Positions 37,692 to 45,140 of a stretch of DNA of 64,000 nucleotides are shown piece by piece. The stretch comes from Bacteroides luhongzhouii. GTDB lineage: Bacteria; Bacteroidota; Bacteroidia; Bacteroidales; Bacteroidaceae. The DNA is taken from assembly GCF_009193295.2 (NCBI RefSeq), contig NZ_CP059973.1, positions 434,001-498,000 on the forward strand, in the 5' to 3' direction. Under the pieces are notes generated by a model. The model was not told where the DNA came from. It saw nothing but the letters and a program-made list of their open reading frames with translations, and searched no databases. Each line of letters begins with the position of its first letter. Position 1 is the stretch's first letter. The position numbers and the translations under genes were made by a program.

Positions 37692-38822
37692 ATGGACGAA
37701 CACTTTATAAAGATACATAAGTGGCTCTACCCTGCCTCCTGGCTCTACGGAGCAGCGGTAATGATGAGAAATAAACTCTTTGACTGGGAAGTGCTCCAAT
37801 CAAAGAGTTTTGATATACCTATCATCAGCGTAGGTAATCTCTCTGTTGGAGGAACAGGGAAAACTCCGCACACTGAATATCTGATAAAGTCTCTCTGTAA
37901 TCAATATAATGTAGCTGTATTAAGTCGGGGGTACAAACGGCATACGAAAGGTTATGTGCTGGCGACTCCGGAAAGTACGGCAAGAAGCATTGGTGACGAA
38001 CCCTACCAGATGCATCAGAAATTCCCGTCTGTCACAGTAGCCGTCGACGAAAAGCGTTGTCATGGCATAGAAAAGCTACTTGCATTGCAAAAGCCTTCGA
38101 TAGATGTTATTCTGTTGGATGATGCTTTCCAGCACCGATATGTCAAACCGGGATTGAGTATTCTGTTAACGGATTATCACCGGCTGTTCTGTGACGACAC
38201 CTTGCTCCCCGCAGGACGACTTCGTGAACCAATTAACGGCAAAAACCGGGCACAAATCGTTATTGTCACCAAATGTCCACAGGACATCAAACCTATTGAT
38301 TATAATATTATCACGAAACGACTGAACCTTTATCCATATCAACAGTTATTTTTCTCATCGTTCCGGTATGGCAACCTGCAACCGGTATTTCCTATGATGG
38401 TTCCGGACACAGATACCACTTCGGCAAACAATGAAATTGATTTGTCCTCGCTGACAAATACAGATATATTATTGATGACCGGAATTGCCTCACCGGCTCC
38501 CATTCTTGAAAGACTGAAAGATTGCACCAAACAAATAGATTTGCTATCGTTTGACGATCATCATAATTTCAGCCATCGGGATATACAGCTTATCAAAGAA
38601 CGGTTTCATAGGCTGAAAGGAGAACATCGGTTGATTATTACCACCGAAAAAGATGCAACACGCCTGATTAACCATCCGGCTTTGGACAAGGAATTGAAAC
38701 CATTTATCTATGCCTTGCCTATTGAAATAGAAATATTACAGAATCAACAAGATAAATTTAACCAACATATTATTGACTATGTTAGAGAAAATACAAGAAA
38801 CCGCAGCTTATCTGAAAGGTAA
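37692..38822 (+). CDS. lpxK: Tetraacyldisaccharide 4'-kinase
   Basis: Inner-membrane-associated kinase that phosphorylates the 4' position of the lipid A disaccharide precursor. The N-terminal hydrophobic helix (LYPASWLYGAAVMM) is followed by the P-loop SVGNLSVGGTGKTPHTEYLI, which is diagnostic of LpxK. DVILLDDAFQHRYV carries the conserved DDxxQH residues. 376 residues, normal. Its 3' end overlaps the start of the purine phosphorylase gene by 44 bases. Confidence 0.95.
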   Translation: MDEHFIKIHKWLYPASWLYGAAVMMRNKLFDWEVLQSKSFDIPIISVGNLSVGGTGKTPHTEYLIKSLCNQYNVAVLSRGYKRHTKGYVLATPESTARSIGDEPYQMHQKFPSVTVAVDEKRCHGIEKLLALQKPSIDVILLDDAFQHRYVKPGLSILLTDYHRLFCDDTLLPAGRLREPINGKNRAQIVIVTKCPQDIKPIDYNIITKRLNLYPYQQLFFSSFRYGNLQPVFPMMVPDTDTTSANNEIDLSSLTNTDILLMTGIASPAPILERLKDCTKQIDLLSFDDHHNFSHRDIQLIKERFHRLKGEHRLIITTEKDATRLINHPALDKELKPFIYALPIEIEILQNQQDKFNQHIIDYVRENTRNRSLSER

Positions 38823-39588
38823 GATGCATACCAGCCCGGAAACAGCCATTATTCTTGGCACCGGACTTGGCAGTTTGGCAAACGAAATCACCGAGAAGTA
38901 TGAAATAAAGTATTCGGATATCCCGAACTTCCCGGTATCTACCGTCGAAGGTCATAGCGGTAAGCTGATTTTCGGCAAACTAGGCAATAAGGATATCATG
39001 GCTATGCAAGGACGTTTCCACTATTACGAGGGTTATTCGATGAAAGAAGTGACTTTCCCTGTACGTGTAATGCGCGAATTAGGAATCAAAACCTTGTTTG
39101 TGTCCAACGCCAGTGGCGGAACAAATGCAGACTTCGAAATCGGCGATTTGATGATTATCACTGACCATATCAACTATTTCCCCGAACATCCGCTTCGTGG
39201 AAAAAATATCCCCTATGGTCCTCGTTTCCCGGACATGAGCGAAGCATACAGCAAGGAACTGATCCGTAAAGCCGATGAGATTGCCAAAGAAAAAGGAATT
39301 AAAGTACAACACGGAATATACATCGGCACACAAGGTCCTACCTTCGAAACTCCTGCCGAATATAAACTATTCCATATCCTTGGCGCCGACGCTGTTGGTA
39401 TGTCTACCGTTCCGGAAGTAATTGTAGCCAATCATTGTGGCATCAAAGTATTTGGCATTTCCGTCATTACCGACTTGGGAGTAGAAGGAAAAATCGTAGA
39501 AGTAACGCACGAAGAAGTTCAGAAAGCAGCCGATGCCGCTCAACCGAAAATGACAACAATCATGCGCGAACTTATCAACCGTGCCTAA
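38779..39588 (+). CDS. punA: Purine nucleoside phosphorylase
   Basis: Trimeric-type PNP that splits purine nucleosides with phosphate in purine salvage. Phosphate-site motifs are GTGLGSLA and GHSGKL, with the family signature VSNASGGTNADF and the base-binding region ETPAEYKLFHILGADAVGMSTVPE. I place the start at the ATG at 38779 (MLEKIQETAAYL), two codons after another in-frame candidate. It overlaps lpxK in a different frame, suggesting coupled translation. 270 residues. Confidence 0.95.
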   Translation: MLEKIQETAAYLKGKMHTSPETAIILGTGLGSLANEITEKYEIKYSDIPNFPVSTVEGHSGKLIFGKLGNKDIMAMQGRFHYYEGYSMKEVTFPVRVMRELGIKTLFVSNASGGTNADFEIGDLMIITDHINYFPEHPLRGKNIPYGPRFPDMSEAYSKELIRKADEIAKEKGIKVQHGIYIGTQGPTFETPAEYKLFHILGADAVGMSTVPEVIVANHCGIKVFGISVITDLGVEGKIVEVTHEEVQKAADAAQPKMTTIMRELINRA

Positions 39589-39604
39589 ACAATCACCCCG
39601 ATTT

Positions 39605-40642
39605 ATGAGAACTGAAATAGCATCTCTCGGTGAGTTTGGTCTGATTGACCGCCTCACCGAGGGAATCAAACTAGAAAATGAATCCAGTAAATATGGAGTA
39701 GGCGACGATGCCGCCGTTCTCTCCTATCCTTCAGAAAAGCAAGTATTGGTAACAACCGACCTGCTTATGGAAGGCGTACATTTTGACTTGACTTATGTTC
39801 CTTTGAAACATTTGGGATATAAATCAGCAGTAGTTAATTTCTCCGATATTTATGCCATGAACGGCACTCCCCGGCAGATTACGGTATCTCTTGGCCTTTC
39901 CAAGCGTTTCAGCGTAGAAGATATGGACGAGCTTTATTCCGGTATCCGCCTAGCCTGCCAACAATATAATGTCGACATTGTGGGAGGTGATACTACTTCC
40001 TCCCTTACAGGGCTTGCTATCAGCATCACTTGTATCGGCGATGCTGACAAGGATAAAGTGGTTTACCGCAATGGAGCAAAAGAAACTGACTTGATCTGCG
40101 TCAGCGGTGATCTGGGAGCATCCTATATGGGTTTACAACTATTGGAGCGCGAGAAAGTCGTACTAAAAGGAGATAAAGACATTCAACCGGATTTCACCGG
40201 CAAAGAATACTTGTTAGAACGCCAGTTAAAACCGGAAGCACGTAAGGATATCATAGAGAAACTAGCTGCCGCCAATATTGTCCCAACCTCTATGATGGAT
40301 ATTTCTGATGGTCTATCATCAGAATTGATGCATATCTGCCGACAAAGCAATGCCGGTTGCCGTGTGTACGAAGAACATATTCCGATCGATTATCAGACGG
40401 CTGTTATGGCTGAAGAGTTTAACATGAATCTGACGACTTGCGCCTTGAATGGCGGAGAAGATTATGAACTACTCTTTACCGTTTCTATCGCCGATCATGA
40501 GAAAGTATCACAAATGGAAGGAGTGCGCCTCATCGGGCATATCACCAAACCTGAACTTGGCTGTGCATTAATTACCCGTGACGGCCAGGAATTCGAACTA
40601 AAAGCACAGGGTTGGAATCCATTAAAGGAAGATAAACAATAG
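39605..40642 (+). CDS. thiL: Thiamine-monophosphate kinase
   Basis: Makes thiamine diphosphate from thiamine monophosphate with ATP. Family features: EFGLIDRLT at the start, GVGDDAAVL (magnesium-binding aspartates), TTDLLMEGVHFD, SDIYAMNGTPR, VGGDTTSS and the C-terminal LNGGEDYELLF. The ATG at 39605 is preferred; a GTG at 39581 in frame would overlap punA by 8 bases. Last gene of the sppA-lpxK-punA-thiL run, closed by the terminator at 40681. Confidence 0.95.
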   Translation: MRTEIASLGEFGLIDRLTEGIKLENESSKYGVGDDAAVLSYPSEKQVLVTTDLLMEGVHFDLTYVPLKHLGYKSAVVNFSDIYAMNGTPRQITVSLGLSKRFSVEDMDELYSGIRLACQQYNVDIVGGDTTSSLTGLAISITCIGDADKDKVVYRNGAKETDLICVSGDLGASYMGLQLLEREKVVLKGDKDIQPDFTGKEYLLERQLKPEARKDIIEKLAAANIVPTSMMDISDGLSSELMHICRQSNAGCRVYEEHIPIDYQTAVMAEEFNMNLTTCALNGGEDYELLFTVSIADHEKVSQMEGVRLIGHITKPELGCALITRDGQEFELKAQGWNPLKEDKQ

Positions 40643-40680
40643 ATTTCATTATATACTTGAAATATTTTTCATTATATACA

Positions 40681-40721
40681 ACACTGATAATAAGCCAACT
40701 AGCTTTTTATCAGTGTTTTTT
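40681..40721 (+). terminator. Intrinsic terminator after thiL
   Basis: 10-bp stem ACACTGATAA/TTATCAGTGT with a 16-nt loop followed by TTTTT, 38 bases after the thiL stop. Confidence 0.85.
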
Positions 40722-40734
40722 ATTTCCAGAAGGC

Positions 40735-40764
40735 TTGCAGAATCCAAAAGTTTCACTACCTTTG
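40735..40764 (+). promoter_or_regulatory. Promoter of tRNA-Phe (TTG N19 TACCTTTG)
   Basis: Full Bacteroidota promoter: TTG at 40735-40737, 19-base spacer, TACCTTTG at 40757-40764, and the tRNA begins 39 bases later. Confidence 0.7.
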
Positions 40765-40803
40765 CAACCGCAAAAGAGATATTACCGGACCAAACAACTA
40801 CAA

Positions 40804-40876
40804 GGTGCCATAGCTCAGTTGGTAGAGCAAAGGACTGAAAATCCTTGTGTCCCCGGTTCGATTCCTGGTGGCACCA
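40804..40876 (+). tRNA. tRNA-Phe (GAA anticodon)
   Basis: 73-nt cloverleaf: acceptor GGTGCCA paired with TGGCACC, D-loop AGTTGGTAGA, anticodon loop CTGAAAA with GAA, T-loop GGTTCGATTCC, discriminator A. CCA is not encoded. Its last 12 bases are part of the attachment site of the integrated element (40865-40878), so the 3' end present now was probably supplied by the element. Confidence 0.97.
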
Positions 40877-40878
40877 CT
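40865..40878 (+). other. attL core (tRNA-Phe 3' end)
   Basis: CTGGTGGCACCACT, identical to 56422-56435. It covers the 3' T-stem/acceptor bases of the tRNA plus two bases beyond. Confidence 0.8.
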
Positions 40879-40900
40879 TTTCAAGAAAGAAAAACGATGT

Positions 40901-40935
40901 AAATCCCTGAATTTCAAAGAAGTTCAGGGATTTTT
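40901..40935 (+). terminator. Terminator after tRNA-Phe inside the element
   Basis: 11-bp stem AAATCCCTGAA/TTCAGGGATTT with an 11-nt loop and a TTTTT tract, 24 bases after the tRNA. It closely resembles the hairpin on the far side of attR (56451-56487). Confidence 0.85.
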
Positions 40936-41050
40936 CATTTCCAAGAATAAGCAAAATAAGTGGGATTGAAGCAGGCTATACGTCCTTATTCGGGGTCAAT
41001 GTAAAAAACAGGTTGAAGTGTTAAAAAACTACCCGAGTGTGAGATTCTTT

Positions 41051-42043
41051 TTAGGCGCATAGCTTGGAGAGTCTGAACAGAAAGAATGGGATATCAGTAA
41101 CGCCTCGGAATTGACTTCTGAATGCCTTGACTTTTGCGTTGAAAGATTCAGCGCCGGCATTGGTGGAACGGTTGACAAAGTAATTCAGGATTGTGTCATA
41201 GTGGTTGCGGAATGTTTCTGTAACAGTGCGGAATTGGCCTCCGGCCATTTTCTCCACTTTGTCGTACCATCGGGCAAGATTCAGCCGGGCAGTGTCCTTA
41301 TCAACTTTTTGGTTGAATATGCGGGTGAGGTCCATGGCAAGATCATACGCGTGTTTCAGCTCGGGATAAAATTCAAAAATGATGTCGGCTCTCCATTGCT
41401 GGGACTTCGTCCATTTGGAGGCATGTTTTGTCAGAATGTATTTGGCACGTGCAAGGAGCTGTTTCCGGGTGTCGCCGTTGGCATAACGGTAAGGAACATA
41501 CGGAATGCCCTCCCTGCGACAGCGTGCAATCTCTTCGTTTTCAATATCCCTTGCCATCCACCGCAGAGATATCCGCAGCTCGTCTATGGCATCGTAGTAG
41601 AGTTTATGGACATGAAAACGGTCGTTGGTCACGATGGCTTTGGGGAATGACCGACGGGCTATGAGCATCATGGATGACGAAAGGTCGAGCGTTATCTCTC
41701 TTACCGTCTTTCGTCTGGCAGAAGATATCTTCTCAAGAACTGCAATGACCGTTTCAGCCCTGGTACCACGTATCGCCGCAACAAGCGCGCCCTTCCCGCC
41801 GTGAGCGTCACGGTTGGTGACAAAGGTATAGAGCTCGCCGCAGCTGAGCGAAGACTCGTCGATGGCCAGGTTCGGACCGATGTTCTGCGGATATAGCACG
41901 TACCCATCGGCGTGACACAGCTGCTTCCACTGCCTGTAGCCACTGAAAATCTCCTTATACTGCCGCGATAGGTTGGAGCCATTTACACCGTAATGAGCAC
42001 CGATTGAGCGTATGCTCTCAGGGGTGGATTCAATCCTCCTCTT
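41051..42043 (-). CDS. ISL3-family transposase, catalytic frame
   Basis: DDE transposase with IGPNLAIDESSLSCGELY (first Asp), VTNDRFHVHKLYYDAIDELR (second Asp) and NAGAESFNAKVKAFRSQFRG (Glu). Conserved sequence (HYGVNGSNLSRQYKEIFSGY) extends upstream of the first GTG at 41899 back to an in-frame stop next to 42043, with no ATG or ordinary start. It therefore probably needs translation to continue from the frame at 42030-42377, whose stop it overlaps, after a shift in the TTTTTTAAAAG run near 42041-42051. The two frames are offset by +1. Confidence 0.85.
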   Translation of the reverse strand, partial: KRRIESTPESIRSIGAHYGVNGSNLSRQYKEIFSGYRQWKQLCHADGYVLYPQNIGPNLAIDESSLSCGELYTFVTNRDAHGGKGALVAAIRGTRAETVIAVLEKISSARRKTVREITLDLSSSMMLIARRSFPKAIVTNDRFHVHKLYYDAIDELRISLRWMARDIENEEIARCRREGIPYVPYRYANGDTRKQLLARAKYILTKHASKWTKSQQWRADIIFEFYPELKHAYDLAMDLTRIFNQKVDKDTARLNLARWYDKVEKMAGGQFRTVTETFRNHYDTILNYFVNRSTNAGAESFNAKVKAFRSQFRGVTDIPFFLFRLSKLCA

Positions 42044-42377
42044 TTAAAAAAGCAACGAACTCAGGGGTCAGGCGGCTGCCTTCTTCCGTCAGATCGTAGT
42101 CATAGGTAAAGATACTCCCGTCTTCCATGTCGCGCCACTTACGCCGTCGCACATGCAAGTATACCGCCTTCCCGCGAATCGGAAAATCCTGTATCACACG
42201 TTCTTCGGTAAAGCCATATTCGCGGACAGTACCCTTCTTGTAATCTTCGCGAGACATATAACCACGCTCGTCAAGCCAGTAATCCAGCCGTTCGTACGTT
42301 TCCTCGTAGTTGACAAACTCAAAGTTGGCCGTGATAATCTCCGGAAAGATTGTTTTTAATATCTGCCATTGTTTCAT
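42030..42377 (-). CDS. ISL3/ISAon1-type transposase N-terminal region
   Basis: 115-residue protein (MKQWQILKTIFPEII) rich in charged residues, containing YLHVRRRKWRDMEDGSIFTYDYDL, the DNA-binding N-terminal part encoded as a separate frame in ISAon1-like elements. Its end (FVAFLKEED) overlaps the catalytic frame by 14 bases. Confidence 0.75.
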   Translation of the reverse strand: MKQWQILKTIFPEIITANFEFVNYEETYERLDYWLDERGYMSREDYKKGTVREYGFTEERVIQDFPIRGKAVYLHVRRRKWRDMEDGSIFTYDYDLTEEGSRLTPEFVAFLKEED

Positions 42378-42546
42378 ACCGCAAAGTTAGCAAGACTATC
42401 ACATTTTAACAACCTGTTTTTTACATTGACCCCTTATTCGGGGGACGGTTTTAGAAAGCCTCAAATGTTCCACAATAGAATAGCTACTTCATTCTTTTAC
42501 AACCTGTTGCACTATTTTACATAACAGGGTTTCCGGTTCGATTTCC

Positions 42547-42554
42547 TAACTTTG
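42547..42554 (+). promoter_or_regulatory. -7 promoter box TAACTTTG of the integrase gene
   Basis: Exact TAnnTTTG match 22 bases before the integrase ATG. Just upstream, 42533-42547 reads CCGGTTCGATTTCCT, nearly the T-arm of tRNA-Phe. Confidence 0.55.
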
Positions 42555-42575
42555 TATCATTAAAAATTGGACAGG

Positions 42576-43793
42576 ATGGAAAGAAAAAGATTCAGTGTTT
42601 TGTTCTTTATCAAGAGAAGCAAACTGTTAAAAAACGGAGAAGCACCCGTGCGTGTGCGTGTCACTTATGACCGCTTATATGTGGAACTTCAACTAAAACG
42701 GAGTATCAAAGTCCCACTTTGGTCGCAAGATAAAGAGAAGTCAATAGGCAAAGACCGTAATTCCGTAGAACTAAACCACTATATTGACGCTTTGCGTGTA
42801 AAGTTCTACCAAATTTACCAAGATTTGGAACTGGAGGGAAAGATTATCTCTGCCCGTGCTATAGTAAACCGTTATCAGGGGAAAGACGAGACATCCAAGA
42901 CATTATACAATGTATTCAAAGAGCATAACGATAACTGCCGGAAGCTAATCGGAACGGACTATGCCGACATCACTGTAAGACGCTACGATAATTGCCTTAA
43001 ATATCTCATGGAACTGGTTAAACGGGATTACAAGGTAGATGATATGCTACTGCGTGAGGTAAACGGGGAACTGGTGCGCAAATTCGATTTATACCTAAAG
43101 ACGGAGAAACATTGCGCACAAAATACCGTTATCCGGTACATGAAATGCTTCAAGAAAGTGATAAACCTTGCCATTGCCAACGAGTGGTTAACGAAAAATC
43201 CGTTTGCCGGAATCAAGTTTCACGAAGTCGAAGTAAACAAAGAGTTCCTCACCCAAGCCGAGATAAACAAGATTTGGCACAAAGAGTTCAAGATAGAACG
43301 ATTGGAACTGGTGCGGGATGTCTTTATTTTCTGTGTGTACACCGGGTTGGCGTTCATAGATGTGTATAATTTGCGTTCTGAACATATTTCAGAGGATAGC
43401 AACGGTAATTTGTGGATAGTGAAAGCCCGTGAAAAAACAAGCAACCTTTGTAATATTCCGCTTTTGAGCATCCCTAAACAGATACTTGAAAAGTATAGGG
43501 ATAACCCGTACTGCCTTGACAAAGGGGCTTTACTTCCTGTGCCTTGCAATCAGAAAATGAACAGTTACTTAAAAGAGATTGCCGACCTTTGCGGAATTAA
43601 AAAGAATCTGACCACGCACACAGCCCGGCATAGCTTCGCATCCGTCATTGCGCTGGCTAACAACGTGTCGCTGCCGAATGTGGCTAAAATGCTGGGGCAT
43701 TCATCCACGCGAATGACACAACATTATGCGAAGGTATTAGACCAAACGATATTAAGAGATATGCAAGCCGTTGAAAAGCACCTTTCAGTATAA
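42576..43793 (+). CDS. Tyrosine recombinase (integrase) of the element
   Basis: Site-specific recombinase that should integrate and excise the element at the tRNA-Phe 3' end. The ATG at 42576 is preferred over a TTG at 42567. A phage-integrase SAM-like N-terminal region (about 1-100) and core-binding domain (about 110-205) precede the catalytic domain. Catalytic residues numbered from 42576: His348 and Arg351 (HTARHS), His375 (LGHSS) and Tyr384 (HYAKV). The first Arg of the usual set is absent (TGLAFIDVYNL), as in IntDOT-type Bacteroides integrases. About 405 residues. Confidence 0.93.
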   Translation: MERKRFSVLFFIKRSKLLKNGEAPVRVRVTYDRLYVELQLKRSIKVPLWSQDKEKSIGKDRNSVELNHYIDALRVKFYQIYQDLELEGKIISARAIVNRYQGKDETSKTLYNVFKEHNDNCRKLIGTDYADITVRRYDNCLKYLMELVKRDYKVDDMLLREVNGELVRKFDLYLKTEKHCAQNTVIRYMKCFKKVINLAIANEWLTKNPFAGIKFHEVEVNKEFLTQAEINKIWHKEFKIERLELVRDVFIFCVYTGLAFIDVYNLRSEHISEDSNGNLWIVKAREKTSNLCNIPLLSIPKQILEKYRDNPYCLDKGALLPVPCNQKMNSYLKEIADLCGIKKNLTTHTARHSFASVIALANNVSLPNVAKMLGHSSTRMTQHYAKVLDQTILRDMQAVEKHLSV

Positions 43794-43801
43794 TCACAAT
43801 C

Positions 43802-43846
43802 AAAGCCGGCAATACTGTTTTTAAATAAAACGAGATTGCCGGCTTT
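43802..43846. terminator. Hairpin between convergent integrase and HTH genes
   Basis: 12-bp perfect stem AAAGCCGGCAAT/ATTGCCGGCTTT with a 21-nt loop. There is no long T tract, so a bidirectional terminator is likely but not certain. Confidence 0.65.
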
Positions 43847-43904
43847 CAATCAACCTATAAATCAAGAAAACAAGATAGCAATATTTCAAGATGTCAAGCT
43901 ATCA

Positions 43905-44198
43905 CTATTTTAAACCTGGACTTCGGGAATGTCTATCCAACAATTCCATGATGTCACTTTCCCGGTAGATTATCTTTCCCGGAAGCTGTACATATCCCAG
44001 CATCCCCGTATCCCTGTAATCCTGCAAAGTACGTTTGCTGATACACAGCTTTTTGCAGACTTCCTCACCCGTCAGGTAGTGTTCGCCGTTCAACACCGGG
44101 CGATAGTTCGTTACCATGTTTTCCACATTTTCCAGCACCCTGTCAAGGGATGAAAACAATACCAGCGTGGCATCGGAATCTTTCGTAATCAAATCCAT
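43905..44198 (-). CDS. Small helix-turn-helix (excisionase-like) protein
   Basis: 97 residues with a MerR/excisionase-type winged helix: LTGEEVCKKLCISKRTLQDY then TGMLGYVQLPGKIIYRESDI. Proteins of this kind beside Bacteroides integrases act as recombination directionality factors or regulators. It is the second gene of a two-gene unit, 5 bases after the related HTH gene at 44204-44485, convergent to the integrase. Confidence 0.8.
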   Translation of the reverse strand: MDLITKDSDATLVLFSSLDRVLENVENMVTNYRPVLNGEHYLTGEEVCKKLCISKRTLQDYRDTGMLGYVQLPGKIIYRESDIMELLDRHSRSPGLK

Positions 44199-44203
44199 AC
44201 GTT

Positions 44204-44485
44204 TTATTTTTTAGAATTGTTATTCACTTGGTTCTGTATAAAGGCATCCACATCCGAAGCCTTATAGTAAATCTTTCCGTTAATCTGCGAATAAGGCAGT
44301 TTCCCAGTATCACGGTAGGTTTGCATCGTTCGGGCTGATACGTTCAGCAAACGGCAGGTGTCGCAGTTATCCAGCCAATTAACCCGTTTCTTACGGGAAC
44401 AGAGCGCATCCATACGCCGGATAAAGGTTTCAAACTTCTGCTGCCAAAGCTCGAATGTTTTCTTTTCAATGGTTACTATTTCCAT
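44204..44485 (-). CDS. Small helix-turn-helix (excisionase-like) protein
   Basis: 93 residues. The winged helix reads CDTCRLLNVSARTMQTYRDT followed by GKLPYSQINGKIYYKASDVD. It is paralogous to its downstream neighbour and to the protein at 49927-50280. A TATATTTG promoter box lies at 44530-44537 on its strand. Confidence 0.8.
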   Translation of the reverse strand: MEIVTIEKKTFELWQQKFETFIRRMDALCSRKKRVNWLDNCDTCRLLNVSARTMQTYRDTGKLPYSQINGKIYYKASDVDAFIQNQVNNNSKK

Positions 44486-44529
44486 ATTCTGACTTGTTTT
44501 TGTTATTACTTCGTTTTTCTTATTTGATG

Positions 44530-44537
44530 CAAATATA
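44530..44537 (-). promoter_or_regulatory. -7 promoter box TATATTTG for the HTH pair
   Basis: CAAATATA on the plus strand, an exact TAnnTTTG match on the minus strand, 45 bases before the ATG at 44485. Confidence 0.5.
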
Positions 44538-44749
44538 TATGCTTGAATAATAGCTTGTTGCTGCTTGTCCGCTCATGTCTTTTCATTTGTGCCATTGACC
44601 GGTATCAGTGTTCCAATGATAACGGAAACTGCAAGAAAATAAGAGAAAGAGCGAAATTTGCCGGTAGCTTTTCATTCTCTTAAAATAAATAAGGTGGAGA
44701 ACACAAACGAACTTATTATAACCCGATATTAATGTGGTGCAGGGCGCAG

Positions 44750-44786
44750 CAAAGCGATTCCAAACGCCTGACGCTTTGTTTTTTAC
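44750..44786 (+). terminator. Terminator-like hairpin ahead of the HTH/VirE genes
   Basis: Stem CAAAGCG/CGCTTTG with a 15-nt loop followed by TTTTTTACCGTTTTTT on the plus strand, 50 bases before the next gene. It may end a short upstream transcript or act as an attenuator. Confidence 0.55.
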
Positions 44787-44834
44787 CGTTTTTTCTTATT
44801 TTATTTGTGGTGCTAATTCAAAAAACAAAGCACT

Positions 44835-45140
44835 ATGAACAATCCATTCGAAGAAATTTTCAAGCGGCTGGAAAACATCGAAAAGATGATTTCTCCCGTA
44901 GTCGGCACACAGCCCAACGAACAGGTCGAAAAAGAGCCTGTGTTAGTCAAAATATCTGTTGCCAGCAGCATAACCGGATATTCCGTTAATTACCTCTACC
45001 ATTTAGCTGCCAGCGGAGCGATACCATGTGTCAAGCGTGGACGTTCCTTGCGTTTTGATATGGACGAGTTGAAAAGGTGGATACAACAGCAATATGTTCC
45101 GGCTTCTAACAGGCTTTCCGATGAAAAAGAAAAGAGATAA
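44835..45140 (+). CDS. Helix-turn-helix excisionase-family protein
   Basis: 101 residues. The N-terminal ~35 residues form a short amphipathic helix (FEEIFKRLENIEKMI), followed by a winged helix VASSITGYSVNYLYHLAASG and GAIPCVKRGRSLRFDMDELK. Proteins with this plan precede the VirE-type gene in many Bacteroides mobilizable elements. It overlaps the next gene by 20 bases, so translation is probably coupled. Confidence 0.8.
   Translation: MNNPFEEIFKRLENIEKMISPVVGTQPNEQVEKEPVLVKISVASSITGYSVNYLYHLAASGAIPCVKRGRSLRFDMDELKRWIQQQYVPASNRLSDEKEKR

Larger units (their letters stand above)
40993..42432 (-). mobile_element. ISL3-type insertion sequence (ISAon1-like, two reading frames)
   Basis: 1440 bp with perfect 23-bp inverted ends: GGGTCAATGTAAAAAACAGG.. 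at 40993-41015 and its complement at 42410-42432. It is flanked by the 8-bp direct repeat CTTATTCG at 40985-40992 and 42433-42440. Ends beginning GGG and an 8-bp duplication are typical of the ISL3 family. It sits between the tRNA terminator and the integrase gene without disrupting either. Confidence 0.9.
44486..44834. other. Divergent intergenic region between HTH operons
   Basis: 349 bases without a gene. Contains the minus-strand -7 box TATATTTG (44530-44537) for the HTH pair and a plus-strand terminator-like hairpin (44750-44786). AT-rich otherwise. Confidence 0.55.

Noticed and set aside
43905..44485. Toxin-antitoxin pair
   Set aside because: The two small neighbours are both helix-turn-helix proteins of the same family; neither resembles a toxin.
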